This document shows positions 1 to 12,771 of a stretch of 64,000 nucleotides of DNA, piece by piece; the stretch's first letter is position 1; every line of letters begins with the position of its first letter. Location: the NCBI GenBank assembly GCA_009599575.1, contig VWND01000003.1, positions 1,626,001-1,690,000 on the forward strand. Reading direction: 5' to 3'. The stretch comes from Blumeriella jaapii. Lineage: Eukaryota > Ascomycota > Leotiomycetes > Helotiales > Drepanopezizaceae. The translations under genes were made by a program, and so were the position numbers. Under the pieces are notes generated by a model that saw nothing but the letters and a program-made list of their open reading frames with translations, was not told the DNA's origin and did not search any database.

Positions 1-1267
1 CAGTAGATTCCACCCTAAACCATACTTACTGGATCGCCAAAACATTTGGCTCTTCCTTATCCGGCAAACCCCCGGCATACATTCGGTGTTATACAGCAGT
101 GGTATTTGATAAGACACTAGCCAAGATGGGTAATGGCTCGGCGCAACAAGTGCAACTGGCATTTACCTATCCAGAATGCTTGAGAAAGAAAAGAGAATAG
201 GCAAACTAATAATTCCGAGGTCTTGCTACCCGCAGGCCACTTTCTTACTCAGATGCACTGTTAACCATGTCGTTAACAGCTACCTAGGTAGTCATAAGTA
301 CCTGCTTTTATTGGCCGCAAAAGCGTAGGTCCATCTAGGAGCTCAAGAACTCGGAGCACCAGAACAAAGTCAATAAATACCACGTTCACCTTAGCATTGT
401 TTTGGTCTCTTCTGCTTACTTTGGTTTATTGCTTGTGGAGAATCACTTATGCTTCTTGCTTGTTCGTTCGCTTTATCGATCAGACTGCCTTTCACTGCCT
501 CTTCAATGCTTGCAAATATATAAATCGTTCCGCTCCGTTTCATACTGTGACTCGAGGTTGCATTTCTCTTAATGTTTTTTAATATATTAATACCAAGCCA
601 AACCCGTAGCTATAGCCCTAGTCTGTAGTACTATTGTGCGCCTGGTGCCTGCTCGTTTGGTGTCAGGCGCTCGGACCACCCCGACGTCGACCCACATTTT
701 CTTTTTATTTTGTTTATTATTCAAAGTTCTGCGCGCCTGCTCACGCTCGAACTACACACAACACCGCAAACAACATCACTGCCACCCCTTCCATTGTATC
801 GCATCGAGCAGAAGACTTCAACTCGTGCGCATTGTATGGCCAAGACTTGGAAATACTGCTGCAGATCGCAAAGTCGTAGTTTGTTTCCAGAGTCGACCAT
901 ACCTTCATCTTCACCTTCACATTCAAACCGATATTCTCTTGTGAGTCTCAATCCACCTTCCATAAACCTTCTTGGACTTCTACCTTCGTTTCTAATACAT
1001 CCTCGAGTCTCCAGCATACCTTCTGCTCAAGCATTTCTTCCCTTTGAACACATCCTTCGACGGCGAAGTTGAGGCTAGCTTTCCAGATCGACACCTACAC
1101 TTTCAAAGGTACTATTCTTACGTGCGTTTGGGTCCATCTCCCTATGCTTTCAGTCCTCTTCTAACAAATCATCTAGTAGAACACGCCTCCTGTCCAAGCA
1201 AACCTTCCACCTCCGAATCTTGCCCCATAAACAACTCAACAGTTTCAACGTTGCTGAACAATTCGAA
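1..1267. other. Upstream spacer of the first gene
   Basis: No ORF here has protein-like composition on either strand. A TATA-like stretch lies around 514-524, and from about 660 the + strand becomes pyrimidine-rich, as is common in fungal promoters and 5' leaders. The stretch from 640 to 1260 probably contains the 5' UTR of the following gene, possibly with a leader intron. I see no tRNA box A/B pair. Confidence 0.4.
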
Positions 1268-4200
1268 ATGGCCGAAAAGGATCAACCCACGGATAGCTTT
1301 CGAGGCTCAAAGAGACTTGCTAGTCCGACATCACAGGTTGGTTCAGTTAAGAAGCAGCAGATATCACGCACATCGTCTTCTGATATGACTCTTCCTATCG
1401 ACCAGGGTCACGAGGACGAGGATGAAACGGATCTTGACGGTGAATCCGATGAAGATATAGCAGATCGAACATTGGATGCCACGGACTTCGGTCGGTCTAG
1501 CTGGGATGCGCACTCAGATTCGCTTGCACAGGAGCAGCATTACGATCTTCCTTTTCGATTGTCTGCTACTCCCTCACGCCATCAGAGCATGGCTCTGTCG
1601 AACTTAGAAGAATCTTCTCGACAAGAGGATACACCCGTGCCATCTTTGGCCCAAGAATCCCATTGGCAAGGCAGAAGCCAGGCCCTGTCAATAGCCCCGC
1701 CTGTCCAGTCTCCTCAGAGCCATGCTCCAACCCGTTTCAAGACTATCGATTACGCTATCGATCCTGTGCCTTCCGAGCCAGATAGAAGAGTAATTCGCGA
1801 GTTGGAAGACTCCCAGTCACGTCAAACCCATGGTGGCTCACGTTGGGAAGATCAATCTCGTCGCTCAGAGGTTCCCACCAACCGTGTAAGAGGTACTGGT
1901 CGTGCATTACGAGGTGAAAGACAGCCATCCGGGTCTCCGCTCCAGAGATATCTTCAACATTCATCATTGAATCGCCAGCTTTCGAACCCCCCCAGAACCC
2001 CTCTGTACGAGGCCGCCAGAACTCCTCTTTACGAGGCCGCCAGAACCCCTCTTCATGAGGCCGACAGAACACCTCGCAATTTTCCATCACCGAATCGCCA
2101 GCTTTCAAACCCTCCCAGAACACCTTTTCCCGATGTCCCCAGAACACCTCGGTTCTATGAGAGTGACTTGGAGGACTTGAATGAAGAGAACGGATTCGGA
2201 GTGAGTGGGGGCTCTCAGCCTATGATCAAAGGTTTCCGCGAGTTGTCTGTCAGTGATCAGGGTACCCCCGCAGTATCGGAAGGATTATCAAGAACCCCGA
2301 GATATCGGCCGTCGGATTTTGAAGTGCGCATGTCGGAATATCAAGTGCGCCTGTCGAAAGCCGAAACACCCCAGCAAATTCTCCAACTTCAGGATATCAT
2401 TCTTAGTGAAATTATTGATGGACAGCCGTATGCCAATGCAATCTCGCGAGGCAGAAGTCTAGTTTCAAGCAATCCACGAGGAAACCTGCGAAGAAGCGGC
2501 GGTGTCTTCGGCGACGACCTACCGGGTACTGCAGCAAAGACCTTACCAAAAGGAGGTATGTTTGGGGAGGAGTCCGGCTCCAAGTCACCGGCGCACAAGC
2601 AACATACGAAGATGACGGTCAAGACGCCACCACGTCAGACTTCTGGCAAAGGTTTCAATGACATCACTGATCTATGCTCACCTCCATCAGCCGAGCGCCC
2701 TGTTTCCACGAAAGACCGTATCATGCCAGCCACCGAGACGCCAACCTCAGTTCGAACCCGTCGCAAAAAGGCTCCCGGTACCCCCGCAACTACTTCCTCT
2801 GTCAAGAGAGCTGCTATACCCAAGGAACCGGCCGTTGATTCTGCGTCCATGCGTCAGCAACGTGCTGCCGAGATAATTGTACGCAAAGAGTTAGAAGGCC
2901 ATGGTGTTGCTCTGCCCGATCAAGCTGTCGATACGCAGAAAGTAGCTGAAGCGCGTGCTGCTAGCATGCGCGAGCGTGAAGAGAAGGCGGCTGCGCTATT
3001 GCGGAAGCAGGAAGCTGCCAAAGTCGCAAAAGAGGGGAAGCAGAAACAGCAGCAGTACGAGGCTACGAAACGCAAACTCGAGAGGGAACAGGAAGAGGCG
3101 CGAAAAAAGATTAACAGGAGTGAGGCACGGCTGGGGGCCTCGATTGCAGAAGAATACGAAAGACAGCTTCTTCGAAATTACGCCGAAGATCAAATTCAAG
3201 CTTCCAGAAGACAGGCTATGGATGATAGCCGGAGAAAAGAGGCTGCTAAGACGAGAGGGATGCGAGCTAACGCTGAAGAACTTGCTAAAATCAAGGCCAA
3301 ACAAGAAGCAGCGAAGATACAAGCTGCTTCTCTGAGTGCTGCTAAACTGTCGCCTGCTTCAAAGCTCGTTGCCGATTCCAATGATGATGTCCTCGAGGAG
3401 GATCAGGGCTTGTTTATGCGAGGCCCTCTGAATGCAGCTCCCTCCGTAGGAAGATGGCGCAACAGGTACGTGTACTGGGGACTTCTGAATTTACTAGCAT
3501 ACTAATTTTCCCTGCAGAAAGAGAAGCAACTCTGGATTCATGACTGCTGCCGGTAGTGCCTCTCGAATCTCCGCTCCGCCCGCTCCTGTGTTTGCAACGG
3601 AGGCAGACCAGGCCAACCTAGCAGGAGAGCAAGCAAAGGTAGCCAAACGCAGGGCAGGCCAATCTGAACTGTCGCCTGAAGCTCTAGTCGCGAAGAGACG
3701 TCGTTTGAAGCCCGGACAAGAGCCACCCGCTTTGATGCTTAGTATCGAGCGCGATCAGACACCCCAGGTGTACCACCCATCTCTAAAACCTGAGCCAAAC
3801 GCTACGCCAGAGCCTAGATTCAGCTCAACAGCAAAGTCCAACAGCCGCCTCAACTCTGTGAGCAGCTGTCCCCCAGGAGGCGACCAGTCAGAAGGTAGCC
3901 CCTTTGAAGATTTCGCCACACACTCAGGAGGCGCACAATCAGAATATAGCCCCTTTGGAAATCTCGCCCGCCAACCATTCTTCAAATCTTCGGATGGATT
4001 CTCGTCCAATGGCAAGATTCAAAACCCACCGAAAGATCTGCAACAGAAGATGAAGCAGGGTCACAGTCAGGAGACTCTGGCAAAGATTAGGGCCACATAT
4101 ACCGGGAAGGCGAGGGTGTCCATAATGTCTACGCTCCAAAAGAATGCCACCGAAAAAGGCACTACACTCACAAGTGAGCAATTAGCAGAACGAACAGAGG

Positions 4201-5095
4201 CTGCGTTAGAAATTCGTCTGGTATGCTCTCTGGCTTGACAAGTTTCCAGTGATATAGCGTGCTGACAGGACGTTTAGGAGAAACTCAAAAAGCGGGATGC
4301 CCGTAAAGCTCGGAATTCCGCTTTAAAACCGAGCGTGAACAATTAGACGCGCGACATGTTTCCAATTCTGTTAACGACGAAGTTCTCTCCGCCGAGGAGA
4401 CGGTGCGCAGTGTTTTGTATCACGAAACCAAATTAGCTGCAGAGGCCCTCACAACTCGAGATCCACGCGTCCAAATCGCACTGCCATTGAACCGATCAAC
4501 CGGCACCATGAATCCACCGTATAACGGTTACAGCAGCACTGAGTCGGAGGAAGACCCCGACTCTGAGCCTGAAACCACGGAGGTCGACGCGTTGAGAGGT
4601 GAAGAGGAGCTTGTGCAAGATGGTGGTGAGGATGGCTCGCCTCGTCCTTCTCCCACCATCTCCGCACGCCAGAGTGCAGATACTCAGAGTCAGGTTTATT
4701 CACCTTCTCGGGAAGTGAACACCCCCGCCCTAACCGCAACCCACAATCAACAAGCTACAAGCCTGCAGGCGATGATGGCTCCCTCGTTCTGGGCTATATT
4801 TGTTACCAAGAGCATCAGCAAGACGAACGAGGCAACTGGAGAGGTCGAAGTGCAGAAATCGTCGCCAGAACTCCTGGCTCTTTTCAACTCATTGGAGGAC
4901 GCCAACGACACTGCGTGCAGGAAGCTCATTGACATGATAAAACCCACGCGTCCGATCATTGACCAGGTGTTGCAGAATTTCAAGCTGACAGGGAAAATCA
5001 GAGAGGCGTCCAGATTGGCCAATGAGAACTGCATGCCATTCTGTGAGAGTGCCTTGGATATCAAAATGGAAGTTAAGAATCACACTTTCAAATGA
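1268..5095 (+). CDS. Large uncharacterised Ser/Thr/Pro-rich coiled-coil protein, frame broken at 4322-4328
   Basis: I do not recognise the family. Exons are 1268-3465, 3518-4220 and 4278-5095. The first intron carries a TACTAAT branch site and both introns keep frame. The ATG at 1268 (MAEKDQ, A at -3) is preferred; an in-frame ATG at 1220 is the alternative. The N-terminal half is disordered, with acidic DEDE-type patches and an RTPLYEA-type repeat (about residues 234-296). A Lys/Glu/Ala/Arg-rich coiled coil follows (about 527-694). The C-terminal 100 residues look folded. In exon 3 the frame entering from exon 2 stops at TAG 4344-4346, giving 989 aa. The -1 frame is open to 5095 and keeps the protein's character, giving about 1239 aa. 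The switch falls on T_TTA_AAA at 4322-4328. A lost A in the A-run, a real pseudogene lesion or programmed frameshifting would all explain it. The gene is clearly coding; its function is unknown. Confidence 0.75.
1993..2064 (+). repeat. 24-bp in-frame coding repeat (RTPLYEAA)
   Basis: Three tandem 24-bp units encode RTPLYEAA, RTPLYEAA and RTPLHEAD. On both sides lies a duplicated NRQLSNPPRTP segment (about 1971-2005 and 2092-2125), so the whole block 1971-2160 appears to have grown by duplication. Each unit has an R-T-P core, which resembles a minimal proline-directed kinase site; that role is inference. Confidence 0.7.
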
Positions 5096-6514
5096 GATTG
5101 AAGGGGGAAGGGAGTGTTGTTGGGAAAATGTTGAGTAGAACCAGCCTGTAAAGTAATCTCGCATTAAATAAACCGGATGGTTTTCATTTACTGTTGTATG
5201 ACTGAGGCCGGCCTTGGGTTCGTGCTTTGTTATCGCCGTGGTCTACCACATTCCCGACTATTTGACATAGACTACCAGAGCACATTGGGCCCACACGATA
5301 ACCCCGTCCCTCTGCATTTGGTATCCATTCCGATCTTTTTGTGTCTAACGAAAAAATATCGATCAAGGTCTCCTTCCATCTAAAATAAAAACTCCCGGAC
5401 CCAGGGTGACGTGTGCTGATGCCCGCCATCTTCACTCAACTAGAACACCTACACTGCAAACCGGAAAGCGTAAAGCTATAAATGATTGTCAAGTCCTGAA
5501 GATCTCGTTGCCAACTTGGGGCTGTCATTCGTTGCTCAGCTTGTCATCTTACGTTTTTGCTGACATTGAGTTGAAGGAACTGACTGGTAGAAGAACGCCG
5601 AACCGTCAATGGGAATGACCCAGGACTTGCTCCGAGCTGACTCGATTGCATCGAACCGAAGATTTTATTGCCTCGGCCGATAGCACATAGTGCCGAAAGA
5701 CACAAAGGACAAGGACGTGTGGGAATGATCAAGCGTACAAGGCTGCTGCTCTCATAGGCCTACGCTAGGGTTCGAGAATCGCTGTTACAGATTACCTCGC
5801 TGAGCAGGCGAAAGAGAAAGCCCAGGCTTATTGTCGGAATGGGCGGAGAGATAGGAATGGCAATAAGAGAATTGGCGACAAAAAAAGAGTTGGTGATAAC
5901 AAACAGCACTTTACCCAATCCGTTTTCGTACTCAACTCCGATTTCGCACGCGTATGAATGAGTCCAGCAGCAGCAACTCCCCGAGCCAGCAGTCAACACC
6001 ACGTGTCCCACGCTGGCTTTGGCCCTGAATTGTTTCGTGCCGAGGGATTCCATTCCTTTCATCTTGCAGCATGAAAAGTAAAGCAGAGAAATGGGAGATG
6101 TCTGCAGTTTTGTACTTCTCCGTTTTTTGTGGGGTATCGGCTTTTGGCTGGGGGCCTAGGCGGTTGGGGCTTTTGTTGTTGTTGATGTTGTTGATATTGT
6201 TGATGTTGTTGATGTTGTTGATGTTGTTGTTGATGTTGTTGATGTTGTTGATGTTGTTGATGTTGTTGATGTTGTTGATGTTGTTGATGTTGTTGATGTT
6301 GTTTTGATATTGTTGATGTTGTTGATGTTGTTGATGTTGAGTGAACATTGGAAAACGATTGGCTTGATCTTAACATGTTAACACTGAAAAAGGGAATTAA
6401 TGGAAGAAAGAACATTTTGATATCCAGTGAATTGAAATATCGGTTCTATTATTCTGCTCTTGCTCAACCACTCATTTACTTCACCTGCTTAATCTAGTTT
6501 AGCCACTCACGCCC
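5096..6514. other. Spacer between the coiled-coil gene and the LTR element
   Basis: Contains the 3' flank of the preceding gene and a 9-bp microsatellite (6171-6340). ORFs here are short or made of the repeat (poly-Asn/Ile readings). No gene is supported. Confidence 0.5.
6171..6340. repeat. GTTGTTGAT 9-bp microsatellite
   Basis: About 170 bp of near-perfect GTTGTTGAT units with a few GTTGAT and GATATT variants, ending 170 bp before the 5' LTR. The long ORFs crossing it on both strands are repeat artefacts. Confidence 0.9.
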
Positions 6515-6646
6515 TGTGATAGCCTGATGGCCTGAGGCTATTATTAAGCACGAACCACACAGGTCACAGCCTATTCTTTCGTTTCCTGTAGACTTAGTTC
6601 TAGATTAATCAAGCACTTTTCGTGGAGGTATTTCAAAGCTTTAACT
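6515..6646 (+). repeat. 5' LTR
   Basis: A 132-bp direct repeat beginning TGTGATAGCC. It differs from the 3' LTR at seven sites, all transitions (C/T or G/A) and no transversions. Target duplication CGCCC precedes it (6510-6514). The 3' boundary is set by equal length with the 3' copy and the target duplication. Confidence 0.9.
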
Positions 6647-6660
6647 GGTGCCCTTCGCAG
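6645..6660 (+). other. Putative primer-binding site
   Basis: Directly after the 5' LTR lies ACTGGTGCCCTTCGCAG, containing the TGG start expected for pairing with a tRNA 3' CCA end. The complementary tRNA would end GGGCACCA. I did not identify the tRNA. The position supports + strand orientation of the element. Confidence 0.55.
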
Positions 6661-8672
6661 AAAGTCGAACAAACCCTTTTTCGCAGTCGAATTATTGTAT
6701 AAAGGTCGAAAAAATCGAATTGTCATCCGGAAAAAAAAATCGAAACACCTAAAAAAGCTTTTACCTAAAGACTTTATTAAAAAGATTTAAAATCGATTAA
6801 AAAACGAACCTAGAACAAAAAAAATACTATTGAAAAGACAAACCCCGAAAACGCTATTAATTATAAAATACGCTATCGAATTAAAATACGAAAAACAATT
6901 TTAAAATCTTACAAAAGGATCGATATTAATATTTAAAAGCTAGAAAAAAAGACTTATATAAAAAAAAAAATAATAACAGGGTTATTAAAAGGAAGTTTAT
7001 ATAATACGAAAAACCATAGTTTCAAATACAAACGACAAAACGCTTTTTTAAATTTTAATTTAGCAAAAGTTTAAATAAGGCCAAAATCGAAAACGTTAGC
7101 ATTTAATAAAAAAAAATACGCACGAATAAAAAAATACACCTGCTTTTCTATTAACCAATTCCGAAAGCTATTTTATACAATCAGAACCAATATCGAAAAA
7201 CATTTCATTTATTATATTTATACTAGGCTTTGCAAAATCTAATAATAATTAATTATCGGCAGAAACTTTCAGAAGGCTTATATCGGATATCCGCTAAAAG
7301 CTTTAGCAATTCTCAAATGCATTCGCAAGCAAAGCAGAAAAAAAAGCAGTCGGACAAAGCTATAAAAGACTTTAATACAAATTTATCGTTTAAACAAGTT
7401 AAAAACTTAAATCGGCAGCTAAAAGCAAACTTTCCTAAGATATTAAAACACCGAGAAAAAATAGAAATAAAAAATATTTTAACAGATTTCCAATATGCCC
7501 GTTTTAAAAATGCCGCGGTTTGAAAAATGCAAAAATTATAATAAAAAGATGCCGGCCGAATATTAGCTAAATAAATTGAATTACGATTTCGAAATAAATA
7601 AATAATTTAATTTTGAACCATTTATATATTTTAGAGCTATATTTATTTTTCTAATAGAAAAAGCTGCTTTTAAATTTAAAAGCAATCCGCGCATGCGTAT
7701 TATTATAACTAACCGCTTATTTGCCAAAACTTAAAAAAAAACCGAAATTATTAAATAGCTAAAAGCTTAATATTCAATCGATAAAAATCTTATAAAAGAA
7801 ATTAATGTCTTTCGTAATATGCGTAATTTTACATAAAACGAAAAAGAAATTTTATTTTAATATTACTTTCGGATTTTAGTTTTATTAAAAAAAACTGATA
7901 AAAAAGACTTTAACAAAAACGCTATAAATAACTAATACGAAAACTAATAATCGGATTTAAATCGGTATATCCTAAAGTTTATTACTACGGCTTTTATAAT
8001 AAAAGTAAAAAATAAAAAATTAAAAATTCACGCTTTGTCGAACAACGTTCTGTTGTATTTATACTTATAAAAGGCATATGAATGAAATTTTTTATATTTT
8101 TTTCAGTTTGCTCTGAAAACTTAAAAAAAAATTCAGGCAGAAATTAATAAAAAAAACTTTTATAACAAATTAATGAAATTCGTGGAAAAAGGCTTGGATA
8201 TGCTAATAACAGTCGCTATAGCAATTTATTAAAAAAAAACAATACGTGGAATATGCTTAAAAACAAACGCTGATATTAATAAATCCTGGCCAAATTGTAA
8301 AGCTTGTTCCAGCCGCAAATAACGCCCAATCTTAGCAAAATCGTAATAAAACTTTAGCTTAACAAAATTAAAATACAAATAATACGCGTGCTAACTTAAA
8401 AGCAAATTAAAATAATAATTAAAAACAGCAATTTTATATTTCTTTTAACGTTCGAAATAATAAAAGATCAGAAAATAATAATTATAATAATAATCGCAAT
8501 CAGAATTCCGAAGCTTAAAACAAACGAAAATAATAATAATAACAATTCGGGAAATATATAAGCTTCGACGAATACTTTTTAACAATTAATTTCAATTATT
8601 AAATCTGATGCCGAATCGAAAAACCTTTTTGTGAATAAATCTAGAAAATACAATCGTATAAACGGTACCTTT

Positions 8673-8714
8673 TGCCTGAATTATAGCGAATTAAAACATA
8701 TCAAAATTGCATAC
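8673..8714 (+). pseudogene. gag-like CCHC zinc knuckle with two mutated cysteines
   Basis: In frame, the segment reads C-x2-Y-x4-H-x4-Y, the spacing of the retroelement nucleocapsid CCHC knuckle (C-x2-C-x4-H-x4-C), with the second and fourth ligands changed to Tyr. Both Tyr codons (682-684 and 712-714 of the 8 kb block) could arise from TGT/TGC by a TpG to TpA change. The surrounding frame is open for only a few dozen codons. It marks the end of the gag region. Confidence 0.55.
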
Positions 8715-10559
8715 AAAAACGCATTTTTTGCCGGAATAAAAAAAAGCTTATATTAAAGCCATTTATTTTCTTAAAGATTCCTGTTGCAAAACATATGGCC
8801 ACGATTATAGCTAAAAAACGCTTAATTACGAATCACCGAAATCTTAAAAAAATCTTTTGCTTTTATTGCTGCTTTTACACTTATAACAGAAACATTTATC
8901 ACTGCTAGTATTATTATAATTTTGTTTTAATAAACCGGAAATCACAAAAATCCGTATATCGAAGATAAAGCCGTTTTTAAACCAGCTGGCAAAAACTTTG
9001 GAACCGTAGGCTTATCAAAAGATTTAAAATATATTATAATAGCCGAAAATAATATTTAAATTAATGCTTTTATAATTAACAAAATAAAAAAGAAAATTAA
9101 AATCGTAAGCTTTGATAACGATACATTTTAAGCTGCGAAACCAATACGCTAAACCAGATTTAAGAAAATTGCAACAAAAAAGCCAATTTTCAAAATAAAA
9201 CACTTAAAAAAAATTATAAAAACGATTAAAAAAAAGCTTTATAAAATTATATGAATTTAGCTTTCAAATTCGAAATCACGATTAACTTTTTAAAATTTTT
9301 CCAGCTGTTTCCGGAAGTTTCTAAACAATTTCGAAAGCTGAACATCAGAAAAAATCAAAATCGGAAAAAAAAACTGCGAAAAATACTTTTATATAATTAA
9401 CAGATTTAATTTTTTTAATTGCCAACTTTACTCAATTGGTTTCAGATATTTATTCTAATAAAAAAGCTTGAAAAATTAAAAGTTTTATTATTATCGAAAA
9501 AAAAAAAAAAAAAATTAAAATGCAACTTTTTTTCGGAATATCGTTTGTAAACCAAAATGCAAATATTATTTTAATTTCGTAAAACTTGGCCAAGCAATTA
9601 AAGCTAGAAATTTAAAATCTTAGACAAAAAAGCTTCGCAGATATTAGCTATATTATAATTAACGAAAAGCTATATCGCTTAAACGAATACGTTATAATTA
9701 ATTTCGGAATAAAAAGCATTTGGCGTTATATTTATATTTTTATTCGGATTTAATCTAGGCCTAACGATAAAAGTTTGAATTTATTTTTGGATTTATTATA
9801 GCTATATTTAATAAACGTAAAAATAAATATTTGCAAAAGTAAAATCACGATTAAAAAGAATATGCAAAAAAAATTTGCAATTATAATCCAAAAACTTTTT
9901 TTTACTTTTTCCGCCGCTATCAACCTAGTTTTGCATTTATTAAAAAAATCCGAAAAATCTTTTAAAAACATAACCGTTAAATTTCAACCGGATTCCGATT
10001 CCGACGCTAATAACGATATCGATACAATCGATTTCGAAAAAAAGAATTTTAACGAAAACGACTTTTTTAATTCCGATTATACCGATTTAAAAAACTCGGA
10101 AAACTAAACTTTTTGTTTGGCCCTGAAAAAACGTTAAATTTATTTAAAAAAGGATTATTTACTTTCGTTATAATAAACCTAGCTTTTATTATTATTAAAT
10201 TATTAAACGTATTATCTGATATATTAAATTCGCTATTTTTTTTAATTTGCATAACTAAACCTTTTTTTTCGAAAATAAAAACAGAATTTTATATAACTGC
10301 CGCTGCCACCATTTTTATACCAAAATACAATTTCGGCGATCTTGAAAAAGCTTTGCTTTTTTTCCACTGAAAAAAAAAAATTATAAAACTGCTATTGGAA
10401 AATCTTATTAATAAAGTTTTTGATAAATAAGCAATTTTATATAAATTAACGTTTGGAAATAGCATTTTTATAAACAAACTAAAAAATATATAAAAACTGA
10501 TATACACGTACCGGAAAGTTAATAGCACCGGCCTTAATAAATTTCCGTATACTAACTTA

Positions 10560-11550
10560 TATATTTATCGACACCGGATATTTTTAAAAGTATTATTAAT
10601 AACAAATAACGCATATCGGAAATATACTTTCGTTAAATTGGCCTGGCTAAACAAAACTCTAAATAAAAAAATTCGTTATAAAATTTTCGAATTTATTTAT
10701 ATAACGAATAGCAGACTTTCAAATTGAAACAGTTATTTTTATTTTATTAACAAATCTGCCGAATTTCGATCAAATAAAAAAAAATATCGAATGATTTTCG
10801 ATTATTCGAAAATTAAAAAAAAAACCCCGGGCTGTATTTTTATTAAGCTTAACGATTGTGCAGCTTATTTCGGCAATCCGTCCTATAAGATTTTCAGCCA
10901 ATTTAATTTTAAACACGGCTATTAAAATATAAAAATATATTCAAATAACCGCTACGTATACGCTTTTTTTTGCATCTGGCCATTTTCAGATACAACTCAT
11001 TCGTATATTTTAAAAAGCTGCATCGAATACGTTTTTTTATACGAAGCTGATAAAAATTGTATTAAATGAAATACTCAAATCCCAAAATGCAATTAATTAA
11101 AGCTTTGATAATTCAGAACTTTTTTTTTTTTTTTTATATATTATCGGAAATACTTTTAAATTGCAAAAACTAGAATTTTATATAAATAATATTTTTTTAA
11201 ATTTATTTGATTTCGATTTTGCTTTTGCAATGCTACGAAATTATTTATTATTTAAATTGCTTTGAAATTAATTAAAATTGTTATTTAAAAAATGCAAGCT
11301 GTTTATAAAAAAAATAATAATTTTAGAAATCCGTTACCGATCCGGTCGTGCTTTTATTAAAACTAAAAGATCGACCGCAATTTAATTATGGTTCGTATCA
11401 ACGATTTTTATTTAAATAAAGCAATTTTTAAAAGCGATTTAAATTATTCGCAATTAAGTAAAAAATTTCGCCGAAATCGCCAGACTTTTAAACAAATTAA
11501 CGAGATATGCCCACTGGAAATAAAAACCATCAAAAGCCATATCCTTCTTT
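10560..11550 (+). pseudogene. Reverse transcriptase remnant
   Basis: Around 10.89-11.03 kb a broken frame reads FKHGY-stop-NIKI and then AFFCIWPF, matching the RT region that in Ty3/gypsy elements reads like KHGFWNI...TAF. Around 11.46-11.52 kb the reading VKNFAEIARLLNKLTR matches the conserved segment near the RT C-terminus. The fragments are in different frames with stops, so the domain is dead. Limits are approximate. Confidence 0.7.
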
Positions 11551-11589
11551 TTTTTGAAAAATAAATGCAGCTTAATAATAAAAAAAGCT

Positions 11590-12015
11590 GGCTATATTCC
11601 TTTTAAATTCGTGCAAATATATACAAATGCTTCGGCTTTTACAAAAGGATACTGCATATTATAAATTTTAAAAAAAAAAAATCCACACCGGTATTATTAT
11701 TATACGACAGTTTTATATTTACGAAAACCCAACGATAATATAATATTTACAAAAAAGAATTATTAATTATAATAAAATTTTGCAAAAAGTATACTTATAT
11801 GCTGCGTTGCGAAAAACCCTTAATATTATATACTAACCATGCACCATTTATACACTTTTTAAATTTAAAATCCATTTAAAAAAAAATATACGCCCGATAA
11901 GCAGCAGAAATGCGAATATTAAATATTTCGATCTAATATATTAAAAAAAATCGAAATCAAATCGCTAACGCTTTATTAAAAACTATTTTCCCAAAGGAAA
12001 AATATAACGAAATTA
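11590..12015 (+). pseudogene. RNase H remnant (Ty3/gypsy type)
   Basis: Reads YTNASAFTKGY, then KTQR-stop-YNIYKKELL, FCKKYTYMLR, LYTNHAPF and ARxAAEMRILNI. These match the gypsy RNase H pattern (TDASAF, YDTYKREL, YTDHAPL, RWAAEM). The two expected Asp codons are Asn here (AAT 11626-11628 and AAC 11835-11837), and the Trp expected before AAEM is TAA (11898-11900). The domain is catalytically dead and interrupted. Confidence 0.82.
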
Positions 12016-12771
12016 ATTTAAATTAATTCGGCGGAATAAATATAAAAGATTTTATATAGCGCTGGAAAAATAAAAAAAATAAATACGAACAATTGCTTAG
12101 AAAAATAGCTGACTTATTTATATTATTTAATAAAAAAAAAATTGAAAAAATCCGAAAAATACTCGACCTTAATACGATTATAACGCTGGCAGAAGTTTTA
12201 AAGCAAAATAAAAAATTTGTAACAGCTTTATATGCAATTGAAAGTATTAAGTATATTATAAAGCTGAAATCCTTTTTATTATTCGCAAAGATTAAAATCT
12301 GGAAAAATAAACGAATTGCAAAAATATCAATTATAATTTTAACAGACCCATTTATAATATACAAAACTTATTAATAATATACTAACGTTATTAATTTTTT
12401 ATTAAATAGCAAATATTCAAAAAGTAATAATAAAATTAAAAAAGCAATTTTGCAAAAAAAAGCTACGAAATATAAATGGAAAAACAACGCTTTATAATAC
12501 TTATAAAAAAAAAGAATTTAAAAAATACTTAGTATCTAGTCAGGTATCGGAAGCTTTTAAAACTGCTTATAACCAAAATAGATATTTTGCAGCCAATATT
12601 ACGATAAAAAAGCTCCGAAACGTATAATAGCCTTTAGTTACCAAAAATATTATTCTGTATATTAAAAGCTGTTTGCAATACGTTAAATTCGGCATCGTTT
12701 AAAAATCTTAATTATTGTTACGAATAATAATATCAGGTTTTATAAAATTACTAAAAACTGATTTTTGCGAA

